DNA from: Eopsaltria australis
Lineage: Eukaryota > Chordata > Aves > Passeriformes > Petroicidae
Direction of reading: 5' to 3'
DNA length: 64,000 bases
NCBI GenBank assembly: GCA_034509425.1
Contig: JAVTVJ010000372.1
Span: 1,178,001-1,242,000, forward strand
Under the pieces are notes generated by a model. That model saw nothing but the letters and a program-made list of their open reading frames with translations. It was not told where the DNA came from and did no database searches. Shown here piece by piece: positions 11,838 through 23,248 of the stretch (positions are counted from its first letter, which is position 1; each line of letters begins with the position of its first letter). Position numbers and translations under genes: made by a program.

Positions 11838-12165
11838 AGATTCATAGAAATTAGGGATGGAAAAGACCTGTTAGGTCACACAGTCCACTTCCCCCCTTCC
11901 TTCTCTCCGCTCCCCTAAGGTCAGCCCAGGGCTGTTCCCTACAGTGTATTTTCTAGTGCTTTGTCCAGTCTTATTTGAAATGACTCAAGTGGTGGGGCTG
12001 CCAGCATTTCCCTCTGGGAGCCTATTCCACAGTCTAATGGGTTTCACTGTTAATTTTTTCCTGATTTCCAGCCTAAAATATCCCTTTGCTGGTTTTGTCT
12101 CATTACCCACTTGCACCACCCTCCGCAGTTCCTCTCCTTCCTCCTTGTTAGCAGTGCTAACACTC
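11838..12165 (-). mobile_element. CR1 LINE 3' fragment, older subfamily
   Basis: The plus strand starts with 'gattcatagaaattaggg' and 'ggaaaagacctgttaggtc', then 'ggctgttccctacagtgta', 'gtgctttgtccagtctta' and a 'cctgatttccagcctaaa' segment. This is the reverse complement of a CR1 3' region, so the element lies on the minus strand. It aligns by eye with the copy at 12996-13180, indicating the same subfamily. The open frames on both strands inside it come from the repeat. Confidence 0.85.
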
Positions 12166-12995
12166 CACGCTGAGAAAGCACCAGTTAACTGAGAATTCAA
12201 AAGTGTTCTGCAAAAAGTAGGCACTAGTGCATCCTTTAGAGCCATTGCAAAGAGAAGTTAAGGAGCTGGGAGAGAAAGTGAGTGATGACTAGAACCAGAC
12301 ACAAACCTCACATCTCCTAGCTCATTTCATGGCCTTGGTAGATAAAAGCCTGTTCTCACCTCTCCAGTCAAATTTACACACAGCGAGTTGAAAATGAGCA
12401 GAGAAGAGAAGGTTTTGATATTGATCACAGCAATCCCTTGACACTTCAGTTTGTTGAAGTGGTGACTGGGAAGAGGGTTCAGAGTCTTTTTCTATTCCAT
12501 CATCTTCTCCCAAAAAGATGTCTTATTGATGTTTGGACTTAGCAATACTGTTTGGACAGAGCTATTTTTTTGGAATAGGATGAGGCAGGTTGCCAGTGTT
12601 TTCTGACTAGATAATGTCTCAACCCAAATTTTTGGATGTAAACAGATACCATAGTAGACTGTCTCCAGCTCCAAGCTTCACAGCTGGGCCTTGTCTCTAA
12701 CAATACATTGAATTAAAATCCCAGCTCCAAGCAGGCACAGTATCAGATAGGGTTTTTGAGCCTTGAGCCTCTCTCTGGTCAAAGAAGAGATGCTTTCTCC
12801 TATACCCTTCATCAAGTGTTTTCAAAACCACTCTGACTTTTTAGATCAGGCCTTATTTCCTCGGAGACCTTTGCAAATGTGCTTGCTAATCTGTGATAAT
12901 GTCGTCCTAGCTTCATCTTAGTGCTCGTTGATGCTCTTTGAAGCAATTGGACATGACGAGAACCCAACCTGTGAGGTCCCTTGAGGACTGGGCCC
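12166..12995. other. Spacer between two CR1 copies, nothing recognised
   Basis: Unremarkable sequence with frames of up to 63 codons. No repeat, RNA gene or promoter-like block is seen. Confidence 0.55.
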
Positions 12996-13180
12996 TCAGA
13001 AACCAGAGATGGAAGAGACCTACAGGATTAGCTCATCCTGTTCATTCCCCCGCCAATACAAGCCTGTTCCCCACGGTACATTTTCCAGCACTGTGTCCAG
13101 ACTGATCTTATTTTTAAATGATTCATATGATAGGGTTTCCTCCAGTTCCATTGGTGACTGGATGGTTGCCAGAACTCTTT
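12996..13180 (-). mobile_element. CR1 LINE fragment, same subfamily as 11838-12165
   Basis: The segment reads 'agagatggaagagaccta', then 'gcctgttccccacggtaca', 'ttttccagcactgtgtcc' and 'tgattcatatgatagggt'. These match in order the corresponding parts of the copy at 11838-12165. It is minus strand, diverged and truncated at both ends. Confidence 0.75.
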
Positions 13181-16136
13181 CCCCGCCCCGCCTTTCTTTG
13201 ACTTTGCCTCTTTGGATTCATCCAGAATTTTGAGGTCTGCAATTTGTACTGAGAATAAACTGGCAGTGAGTAACTGCGGAGAAAATTTTGACTTTATCCT
13301 TGAGGATAACCTTGAGGTTTCTTGAGGCAAACAAATCTCTGACAGAAGCCAATAAAAGTGTTGTTTCAGAGAGACTGGGCTGCTGGTGAAAGCTGCTTGT
13401 GAAGGACAGATGTGGGTTGGTTTGAAAGCACCTCTTCAAGCCTTCAGGCTGACATCAGTGGTACCACTGAGGTTTCTGTCCTAGCTGCCAAACTCTCATG
13501 GCTGGTGACTGGGTTTGCTTTCTTCCCTGTATTTTCAGTGGCAGTCTGAATTTCTGGGGACTATGCTGATCCTATAGGCAGTGTTTAAGGAGTGAGTTTG
13601 GCCAGGTCCATTGCTACAAGTGTGGCTCCTTTTTTTGCCATCCCATGGCATAAACATTTCAGTTATTTATTGCCACACACTGTTTTCCCTCCTGTGTCAC
13701 TTGCCACCGTCCTGTGCACTGTTTGCAGTTCTTGGATACTGATGTCTGTGTCCTAAGGGTCTCATTCTTCATGAAGTTCATGAATTGCCACCTGGAAAAT
13801 CATTTGGGATGAGCAATACGACCAGAGTTTCTGCGGTCTCCAGCACTTGTCTGTGTGCAGCTGTGTCCTCAAAAGGACAAAGCCCAGCTCAGGAAAGAGC
13901 TGCAACTAGTAGCAAGGCTCCCACTATGAAAGGACCAAGATTTCACCCCTTGTACTTTTGCCTTCATTTTTTTTCTGCTGCTTCTTCAAAACTTTTTCTT
14001 TTCTCTTTCAAGGATGGATTGTTTTGTGCATGGGATGGGGAGTCTGCCCTCAGGGCATGCTGTGTGTGTACCTGCAGCTGTGGGTAGCTACGCCTAAAGC
14101 CAGTGCTGCCAACAAGAACCCAGTCTGGAATGCCAGTGATCTGCAGGCTGATGGATCCCTGCAACGGACAGCAAGAAGATAGGGGAAAGACTAGAGAAGG
14201 AGGGTAAGAAAGAGGAGGACAGAGCTCAGGGCCACCTCTTCAGAGAGCACAGTTTCCCAGAGTCCCTTGGAGCTTGGCTGCCCTCATCCATCACAGGAAC
14301 CATGACCTTCATCTGGAGGATGAAATTGACTCTGGACGTAAGTCCTCCACCTCTCCACACTGGATCCTGAAAATCCTCAGCCCAGACCTGTTTCCTCCTG
14401 CAGATTTACAAGTTTCCTTTAAATCTCCAGACATGACGTGTCACTGAATGACAAACTGCTCTGGTATGGTTAATATTAAAAAAGAGCTGGGTGTCCACCA
14501 GCCTCCTTATTGCTTTTACTTAAAGGAGTGGCAAAACCTAATTTCTTTTTCTTTCTGCCAGCAACAGGTGTATGTAAGAAGATCTTAAAGCACACTTTAT
14601 CTTCGTACGTGTGCTCTTAGAGATGTCTACATGTGATTTTCATATCTTGTCATTTTTTCTTGTAGCCTGGAACAATGACTTTTAGACTGCACTGACTTTT
14701 GTCCTGTAGGAACAAAACTAGTGGGATCCAGACTGGCTTAAAGGGATGGGGGTCAAGTAAGTTCTAACAGGTGACAGTTGTGACACTGCACTGTGCTACA
14801 TGTGACCTATGTGCTTTTCTTTTTTACTTGCATAGCTAAAATATGTGAACTTAAGATAAGGAGATGCTGTCCTGGACAATTCTTGCCACCCCTCAGTTAA
14901 AAAGCTTTTGTTACTTAGAAGAAAAGGTCATGAGGCAATCTGTGTTGTTTAGCAGGAGTGAAATTATTATTATAAACACTCTGATCTGAAAATGTACTGT
15001 ACTGTCACCAGATAATCTGCAGAATAAAAGTATTATTCCTTAGCAGTGACTGAAATGGAAGGCTGACCGTAGAGGAAATAATATGAATTTTGACACAAAT
15101 TAGTCAAAGCAATGTAATTAGAAATCAAAAAAGGAAACTGATGTGGAGGAATTTAGTCCAGTTCTTTCCATACTGCAGATGATTGTAGATACTTTCACCC
15201 TGCAGTATATTTCTTAACATCCTGACCCACTGAATGCATTTGAAGTCAGTGCCCATGGCTGGCACCAAGTTGTGTGGTCATCCCCTTGGTGTGGGATACA
15301 CCATCAAATCTCCCTGCTCCCCAGGAAACCCAATGCTCCATCAATAGTGGTGAGATACCACAGCTGAGATCTGCACACTTAGATTGTTTAGCTTTTCCCA
15401 ACGTATAAAACAAATCACATTTAGTTTTTTTACAGATTAAGCTAAAATTCAAGTGTTGATCACCTTGTGGACAGACAGGAGATAAAAAAGGTGGCCCAGT
15501 TTCATAGCTACAGAATACAAACCAGAGATAATCTTTATTTTTTCAAAATCATCCCACAAAGGTCAAATTTAATAAGTTTCAGGGTAAAGTGAGGGAACCA
15601 TTTATTTTATCTGGCATGTAACTGATAACAGCAAATGTGTTTTTGATCTGTTTATTTATAGCACCACCAATATTGTAGATATGGTGGGTTGAAAATTTTC
15701 CGTAAAAATTGTTTTTGGACGAAGGTTTTGCTTTTGACAGAGTAATTTATTTTGGTGAAGAAATGATCACTCTTGGGAAAAAGTTTCCCCTGAAAAATAG
15801 CATTTTGGCTGAAAATAGATTTTTTTTATTATTATTTTTCATTTTTTCATTGAAAAGTCAGAATTTTCCACGGTGAGAAAAGAAAATTCCAAGTAGCTTC
15901 AGCATGAGGTATTTTATAGATAGGCAAGGAATAATCCTGCCTCAAAGGGAATATAAAATAAACTGACAAAAATCTAAGAAATTTGGATCAGTAATTTTGA
16001 AGTTACAAAGGTTTAAATTCAGCAGCTTTTCATGTGCTGCTCAATAGAACCTCTCCAGTGATGTGTTTTTAATGCCTCAATTTGGGATTGCCCATCTGAG
16101 AACATCTCATTCCAATCACAAAGTCCTTTTCCATAG
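13181..16136. other. Non-coding stretch, nothing recognised
   Basis: About 3 kb of AT-rich sequence with frames of at most about 100 codons (13785-14087), lacking family features. A 'ttgaagtcagtgcccatgg' segment at 15240-15258 resembles the core of the palindromic repeats at 20.7-23.3 kb but is too short to call. Confidence 0.5.
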
Positions 16137-16255
16137 TGTTTAAAGTCAGTAGAGACCATGAGATCATCTAGTTTGGCCTCTTTACATATAACTCAGTTAA
16201 CCCCTTTCTGAGCCCAGGAGTCACATTTGGCTGAATCACAGAGAGAACAGCAAAG
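16137..16255 (-). mobile_element. Ancient CR1-like LINE fragment
   Basis: The plus strand contains 'gagatcatctagtttggcct' followed by a decayed stretch corresponding to the CR1 region with 'gagccca' (16210-16216) and 'tggctgaatc'. Order and spacing fit the old amniote CR1 3' region seen also at 5825-5940. It is heavily diverged. Confidence 0.55.
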
Positions 16256-19015
16256 CTTCTACACTTTCCTTTCAAGAGTGGTTCACCTTCTTCATGTGTT
16301 GCTTCTTTTGTTGTTAGATCTATCTAAAATTACTCAAACACTTAACTGAAAGTATGTTTTCTTTTGGCTATTGGCAATAATTTTCTGTGTGTATTCAGGT
16401 AGGTTAAGGATCCACTGTGAAATCCATTGCTTTATTGTCATAAGATTGCGGTGTATGACCATCAAACTGCCAAAATTTTTATCATTAATAATGAGTTGGT
16501 GGTATATGCAGTAGAGTTTTTTCAGTGTCTGCGTGTGCTTGCTGGATGTAGGAGGAGTGGGGAAAAGAGTAAAACAGTGTTCTTTAAAAGTGTCAGAATT
16601 TTATTCAGTGTGGTGGCTTTGGCCCCACCAAAGACACAGGAGGAATTTAATCTTAGATAACATCACCTTAGCAGGTTTCTCAGGGCTGCAGCAGCACTTT
16701 TTGCTTGATGCCAGGACCTCAGCCTGGCCCATTAGAGTTTTAAAATCCATCTGCTGCTATCCAAAGGACATTCCTGTCTTATATGAATAGCCCACTCTTT
16801 TTCTCCTTGCACATATGAATTTTTGAAAATCCATTTTTTTAGTAGACCCAGGTTACTGAGCACTACAGTTCACTCTGCTTGCCCTCTCCCCATTTTTGGT
16901 CTGCCATTCACGGGTTTTAAATTATCCATAAAAAATATCAGCTGTAATTTTAAATTTCCTTTAAAATACTTGAGGATAGTATGGTGCTGGTCTCAGATTT
17001 ATAGCCATGATTTTGTGACCCTCCTAGAAACAGCCTTATTTGTTACATTATTTGCAAACACTTTGGCTTATATCAGTTAGCTAATTTTTCTATATATTTT
17101 GTATACAGTTTATTAGTACTATATACTGCTGATTGTTATATCAGAATACTGTGTGGTACCAAGTCAAACACCCCATAAAATTTTATTACATCTACACAGT
17201 TAAATTTATCAAAAAAAAACTTCTTAGACAATGAACTCAAGTTTGTTTAAGTATCACTATTTTCCATAACCCATTTCATGTTGTCTGGTATTCATTATAT
17301 TGTTCTCCTTTATTTTGTTATCAGTTAAATTCCATATGTGCTTTTTTTATTCTTGTGTTTGAGGTTGATGTCAGGATATTCAGTAATGTAACTCTGGTAG
17401 GTAGTTTGCTCCTCTCAAATGTTTGCACAAGGTGATCATTCATCTTGTGCTTTCAGACTTGTTTGGTATTCTGGGGTTTAGTAAAAATAAGCAACAAAAG
17501 AGCAGTGATTTCTTTAGGCAAGTCCTTTATGACTCCTGAGTTCAAGTTATTTTAAAGCTGGGGACTTTAAAATGTGCATCCTTATAAGACATTATCTAAT
17601 TCCCTATTTTGTACCTTTTTTCCCCCTCTTTGAAATAAAAAATTGACTAATCATACTTAGGTGATTAAGACACATCATGGTCAACTAGAAAATATATTTA
17701 TTTTTAAAAATTATTTCTATTTAGAATTTTGCCCTTGTCACTGAGAAATCTGCATTCATTTTTTTTTATCGCATTATATTTAAATTTCTTCTTTCAACTA
17801 GTTTTGCCAAGCATGACGCTTTCCTTTAGGATCTTTTGCCCATTTTACACACCTTCTGCTGTTTACAGCTGCTAATCTCTATGGTTTGGTTTGTGTTTAT
17901 GTCTTATTTCTTGTATAAACTTCTGAAATTCCAAGCATCCAGTACATCACTGAACTGAAGCAAGCTTTGAGGCATTGCTGTCTTTTTCCATTGATCATGT
18001 GCAGCCTGGTCATTTAACAAGGTCTTGAAGAACTCTCCACTGTCTTCCATAATTTTTTGTCTACATTTTTCCTATTACCACATTTCTCTTGTGTTTTCCC
18101 AATGTCAGAATATAACTGTTTGGAAATACCCAAATGTTTTTGCTCTTTGGCCTGTACTGTGTTTGCCTACATGAAATAAATAGAATCTGATCATGCCCTG
18201 CAGTTCCTAATCCAGCACTCTTTTATTGTTCAGAATTCAATTCACCTTTATCCATATAACAAGTTACCAATACTTCATAGATTTGTTTCTCTTTAACAGG
18301 CAGCTGCTTCATCATCCCTTTTTTTCCTTGGACATTTGTGGTGGCTCACAACCTTCTGCCCTCTCTCCTCAAGAACTTCCTTTGGACTTTGCTCTTTGCA
18401 TTGACACATGGATGTTCAGGTTTCTGCATTTCTGACATACCAAAACTCAGCCATGAGCTGTCAGAGATCTGAGTTAACTTATTAATATGATTTATCTTGT
18501 AATATTATCTGATTTACCTTCTAATACTACCCACCATCTCTTCTATTATAAATTACTTTCTTGTGGTGTGGTCAACAGGGACTGCAGCTCCACAGATTGA
18601 AAATACCCATTTATGGCAATACACTCAGTCAACCAGGGGAAGCTAAATTTAATCTGTAAAGCCTTTTGGGTCTCTCTGATTAACAAAGTACAGAAACCTT
18701 TATATTCTATTCTCTGAAGCAGTGAGATTTATGAATTCACCAACAAATGATTCATAGGCTTAAAAAATAAAACAAGCAAAAACTTCCTATAATTAATTAC
18801 TCAAGTGCTGAGACTGAATATCTGGTGCTGAGAAGGTAAGACATTCCAGAGCTTGAATTGTTGTTGCAAATTAACTCTGTTGCTTGTACATATGCATTTT
18901 TTTCAGCTTCTCTTTACCTACAAAGTTTACTTTCAGCATAATTGTAACATATTGAAGGTGCATGATATGTAACGGCCAAGTTAGGGGTTTGACCAAAAAA
19001 ACAATTTAAATGCTG
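16256..19015. other. AT-rich non-coding stretch, nothing recognised
   Basis: Strongly AT-rich with many short T and A runs. Open frames are at most 85 codons and show no coding character. No repeat that I can name. Confidence 0.55.
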
Positions 19016-19019
19016 ACAG

Positions 19020-19640
19020 GTAAATGAGATTTGAAGCTAAAAGGGGCCACTGTCCCAGTGTATCTGACCTACTCTGTGACAAGTGCCACCTAATTGCAGC
19101 AAGATTTTGCAGTGTAAGGAACTGGAATTATTTTACACTTAGATGAATGATGCTGTCGGTTGTTAACTTGCTGTTGAACTACTAGAACGTGTCACTTAAA
19201 CATCCCATCTGAATTTAAAGGCTCCAAGTGATGATGAATTTACCACTTCCCTGGATAGTATGTTCCAGTGATTAATTACTCTTTCACTGTAAGGAATTTG
19301 TGTCCTATTTTCAGTTTACATTTCTCTACTTTGCACTTTCAGCCAATCGATCTTCTAGGGCGTTTCTCTGATACTGTTAAGGGGAGGCTCATATCATGAC
19401 TCTCCATTTCAGAAGCTTTAAAAATTCTGTTTCTTTGAGAGCCTAAACTGATTGAACTCTTTACATTTCTTGATGGAAGATGTGTTTTCTAGAACCTTTC
19501 CAACTTTTGGTCTGCTTTAAAATGCAAATTCCAGAGCTGGACACATTGCATAAGGTCCTTACCAAATCATGCTTGTAGGCAATACTGTTACATTTAACCC
19601 AAAGCATTACTATTTTTAACATGCAATTAAAATTATTTTT
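19020..19640 (-). mobile_element. Ancient CR1 LINE 3' fragment (amniote type)
   Basis: Several consensus blocks occur in order: 'ttaccacttccctggatagt' with 'atgttccagtgattaattac', then 'actttcagccaatcgatctt', and later 'ccagagctggacacattgca' followed by an 'aaggtccttaccaaatcatg' block. This is the reverse complement of the CR1 tail, so the element is on the minus strand. High divergence points to an old insertion. Borders are approximate. Confidence 0.75.
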
Positions 19641-20744
19641 CCCTACTTTTTGCTGCTGTATCATGATTCCTGTAGCAGATTCCTCTGCAGTGTCAGTCTT
19701 TGTCCCATGCATTCCCCCACTGTTAACAAAGGTCGTTTTTGTGGCAGAATTCACTCCATTACAGCAAAAGTAAATAAAGCCTGTCACCACTCTAGCAATG
19801 AGTGTAGGTGCTTACCTTGGAGCTGAGCTGGGTGGGTAAATATACCCTGAATGGCCAACTGGATTGCATCCATGGAGTGTGTCAGAAAGGAATCCTGACA
19901 GTCTATTGTTTCACTTGTGCCTGGGTCTTTAATGTTCACCCAGTGTGAAGAAGAAAAAGCAATTATCAAAGGCGGCTTTTAGGAGTAGCTTTACATATGG
20001 GATGCAATTACAGCGTGAAAGAACACTGGCTGAACTGTGACAGACAGTGACTAAGAGATATGATTACCAGGGAACTAGCTGCCAAAATCACATCCAGGAA
20101 AGAAGTGTGGAGAGAGGAAAGCTTTCAGACTGGCCTGCATACTTGTCAGTCCACAATTAGTGATACTGGCAGACATATGTTGGTTCACCTTAGATGGACT
20201 AGTGCAGCCCTCTGAGTCCCTCACACACTTGTGCATCCACCTGAATCTCCCTTGCTGGAGCCTGGAACACGGCCCTGGAGGAAGGCACAGCCCAGCACTG
20301 TCACCTGACTGCCAGCATCATGCCCAGCTTTGGAGCTGCTGAGATGTGGTGTCACAAGCCTGCTGACCCTGCTCCCAGGGGCACTGCAAAGCCAGGGCTC
20401 TGCACTATGTCTGCTGCCTGGCAGGGAGGGATCAGGTGCTGGCAGTTTTCTCAGCAGCCCCTGTGCTGCTCTCCAGAGGTGTCTGCTCTTAGCTGGGGTT
20501 GTTCCATGCTGAGATGCTGCAGAGCATCATGCTTAAGTCTGGAGATCTAAATACCTGATGCAGTTCAAAGCACTTGCAAAACTGTGCCTTTGATATTTAA
20601 ATCATCAGCTATTCTTCTATGAAGACATAACTCTGACAAATAGAGTCCCCTTTTTTCATTTTCCATTTGTCATCTCAGATTGGATTGTTTAATGCTTTTT
20701 CCCTGTAGATTTCTTCAGTCTGGCTTTATTGTGAGCCCTGAAGA
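19641..20744. other. Non-coding stretch with a GC-richer block
   Basis: The first part is AT-rich. About 20190-20530 is GC-richer (CTG/CAG-rich) with low CpG, opening several 60-80 codon frames in overlapping phases. I recognise no repeat family or protein there. Confidence 0.45.
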
Positions 20745-20768
20745 ATCCAGGATGTCACAGAAGACCAG

Positions 20769-20800
20769 CTGAAGTCAGCACCATGCCCCCATGACTTCAG
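20769..20800. repeat. Palindromic element core, ancient MITE-like
   Basis: Perfect 9-base inverted arms CTGAAGTCA (20769-20777) and TGACTTCAG (20792-20800) flank a 14-base loop. The arms share the TGAAGTCA/TGACTTCA core of the elements at 22474-22645. I interpret it as a decayed copy of the same palindromic non-autonomous transposon-like class known from reptiles and birds; the family name is uncertain. Confidence 0.5.
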
Positions 20801-20879
20801 GCTTGCTCTTGAACCCTAAAATAATTTCAGAGTGGCTCTGTTTTCAGCACACCGTGTAGCCTGATCTCCAGCTAGTCTT

Positions 20880-21830
20880 GGACTCCACGTTCCTTCTCTC
20901 TTGCCTCATGTTTTGTTTTGGTCTCTCCACTCTGCTGTCCTCCTGATTTTGTTCAGTGTTTCCCAGACTTGCTGCCACTGGCTCTCCCTTCAGAGAGATT
21001 CTGTGCCCAGAAAGTCAGGGATTTGGATTGCTGTCTGTGGTTGTGTTTCTTTTGCCATTAGCCTCAGGTGGTGCCATCCCGTTTGGTAGTAGCAGCAGTG
21101 GGATGGTGGCCTGGGAGGGAGTTGGGACAACTTTGGGGGGTTGAGACCACCCAGTTTCTCCTGTGAAACTGGCAGGGTGGTCCCTGGCATATGCTGACCA
21201 TCTTCCCTAGGCACAGTTTGGTGGGAGGAGCCAAAGCCCTCGTTTATTTTGCAGGTATGGAGAGAGCCTTGGTCTCCACACAGCCGTGCATCTTCTCTAG
21301 GATCCTGCCTTTCCAGTTGGGAACTGCTGGCTTTGCTGATGCTCTTGCTTGTGTCTGCCTTGGCTGATGAACCACTCACGCAGAGCTATGGCATCTTTAC
21401 GCCCTGTTTTAGTACTGCTACTTGTCAGTGGATACATGAGTCAGTACATCGCCAGCTGCATCCTGCTGTGCTCATCTGGGGCCCAGTCTGCAGGCTCTGA
21501 TCTGCAGGCTGTGCCGAGAGACAGCGCTCTGCAGTTTCCTTTTTCGTGTGCCTGCTCTGGACCGACACGAGTTTCAGATGTTTCACTTTGTGACGTGTCT
21601 TTTTTGCTTTCTGGTGTTTCCCAGGTTGGCTCTGAGAGAACGAGCAGGTCAGGCTCAAGCTCATTTGGAGGTCAGGAGAGGTGTCCACCAGGGCAGGCAC
21701 TGCTACACCTCCTCACCTGTCTGGAATGGCACCTGCATCCCACCTGGAGCTGGGCTTTAACCAGAGCTTTGCACTGACAGGGGTGAGCTCTGAGAGATGT
21801 GCCCTCACTCCCTGCATCCCTTGTCCCAGA
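20880..21830. other. GC-richer block with open frames on both strands
   Basis: This kilobase is GC-richer than its surroundings. It carries a 142-codon plus frame (21349-21777, starting at TTG) and a 129-codon minus frame (20990-21379, starting at GTG). The antiparallel overlap, non-ATG starts and S/P/Q-rich or C/L-rich composition suggest chance frames in stop-poor sequence. It could be an unrecognised LTR or a lncRNA exon; nothing in the sequence decides this. Confidence 0.35.
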
Positions 21831-22470
21831 CCAAGGACTGTGTGACTGTGATGAGCAGTGCAAGGGCTGCTCTGAGACAAGCATAATCCCACTCTTGCCC
21901 CCAAAAAAGCACAAGGTCTAACAACACACAACACTGGATGGGTCAGAAAAACATGCAGTGTTTTTCTTTATGTATCCACACCTAAGACAACCTAAGGAAA
22001 AAGTGTTTGGTTGGAGGATTTTTTAAAAGATTTTATTTGGGCATGGAGATTGAAGAACTAGAATGGAAAATCAGGCACAAACATTTTAGTCTGAGATTTT
22101 TTGTGTAACTTTAACAGGATAATCAACCACAGAAATGCCAGCAGAAGTGCTTAGGTAGGGCAGGATTTCTAGAAACGTGACCCCTGACTTCTTATTTGTC
22201 ACAAAATTTCCGTGTTACAGCTTGCAATATAAATAAGCATAGACAAGTAATTTGGGTAATGTAGCCTTTACTGCACACTCGTGCTGCTTCATGTTCCATC
22301 ACCCTTTTTCTTTAGATTATCTCACACCACTTGGAAAAATAGTAATATTGTAATTTCATAATATCTGCTGTCTTTTGGATGGTGCTGCAGGTTTTTTGTT
22401 CCTGTTTTCTTTTACAACCAGCAGATTATATCCGGAAAACACACTTTATATTCTGATAATGGAGGAGGAG
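21831..22470. other. Non-coding stretch, nothing recognised
   Basis: AT-rich sequence leading into the palindromic elements. No gene, repeat or RNA is recognised. Confidence 0.5.
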
Positions 22471-22473
22471 TGT

Positions 22474-22530
22474 AATCCTGGTCCAAATGAAGTCAGTGGC
22501 AAAACTCCCATTGACTTCATTAGGGATAGA
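22474..22530. mobile_element. Palindromic MITE-like relic, copy 1
   Basis: Inverted arms atgaagtcagtg (22487-22498) and cattgacttcat (22509-22520) match at 11 of 12 positions around a 10-base loop. Weaker outer complementarity (aatcctggtcc on the left) extends the hairpin. The core 'aaaactcccattgacttca' is a recurrent palindromic repeat core in turtles, crocodilians and birds, as I remember it. An open frame at 22375-22650 spans both copies and is probably spurious. Confidence 0.65.
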
Positions 22531-22577
22531 ATTTCGCCCCATCTTGTGTTGTCTTGCCTAAAAAAGGAGAAGAGACC

Positions 22578-22645
22578 TGATGTAAAGCCTATTGTAGTCA
22601 ATGGAGAGATTCCCAGGGATTTTAATGGGCCTGTATTTGGTCCAG
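22578..22645. mobile_element. Palindromic MITE-like relic, copy 2
   Basis: Arms gcctattgtagtcaatgg (22587-22604) and cccagggattttaatgggc (22612-22630) are imperfectly complementary. Outer segments 'cctgatgtaaa' and 'tatttggtcc' pair weakly beyond them. The layout, a GATCC-like outer arm and a GTCAATGG inner arm, repeats that of copy 1 about 60 bases upstream. It is a second decayed copy or part of one compound element. Confidence 0.6.
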
Positions 22646-23177
22646 CATGAGGTTATTCAGCCACCTTCAAATTTTACAGGGATATAGCACTTGTGTTGCA
22701 TTCTCAAAGGGCTAATAAACTTATTCTGAGTTAGATACATTTCTACACATTTCTTCTCCTGAAGCATTTGGGTGTGCTAAGAAGTTCTTTCCCTTTTTTT
22801 CCCCCCCTCCTTTTCCCCAGTTTCTCTTTGCAGACACTATTTTGCCTTGTGGTGATTCTAAATCATCACAAGACAAATCAACACAGAACAATGAGCAGGA
22901 TATATAAGTTTGGGTTTATAGATTCCAGTTCCATGAACTTTGATTTAATAAACTTACCCCTCTTTTTTTAGCAGAAAGCACAAAACATGGGCGGGTTGGT
23001 GAATTTGAAACCTGGTTCTGATTCTGACCTACATTTAAAAGCTAAATTTGAGTCTGATAAAGTTTTAAAAACACTGGTAATATGAAAAAGATGCTTCACT
23101 GTTCCCTTTGTATTTTTAACCTTTTTTCCTATTAAAACTGTAAACACTTTTATATTATTGCAGTGAATTCTTTTCTA

Positions 23178-23248
23178 ATTTACTCCAGTGTAAATCCAGA
23201 GGAATGTTTCCAAGGGCAGGGGAGCTGTTCTGCATTCACACTGAGGTG
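23178..23248. mobile_element. Palindromic repeat relic with 'ccagtgtaaatccagagg' motif
   Basis: The segment 'tactccagtgtaaatccaga' at 23180-23199 and 'tgcattcacactgaggtg' at 23231-23248 resemble the two halves of another palindromic repeat common in amniote genomes (half-sites like TTACACYRGTGTAA). The centre is decayed. Together with copies 500-700 bases upstream it forms a cluster. Confidence 0.4.

Noticed and set aside
19150..19175. miR-181-like string 'gctgtcggt'
   Set aside because: The match is limited to nine bases, lacks a hairpin, and lies within an old CR1 relic.
21349..21777. 142-codon plus-strand frame as a gene
   Set aside because: It starts at TTG and overlaps antiparallel frames in GC-rich sequence; no protein family is seen.
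22375..22650. 91-codon frame as a small protein
   Set aside because: It spans two palindromic repeat relics, which explain the sequence better.
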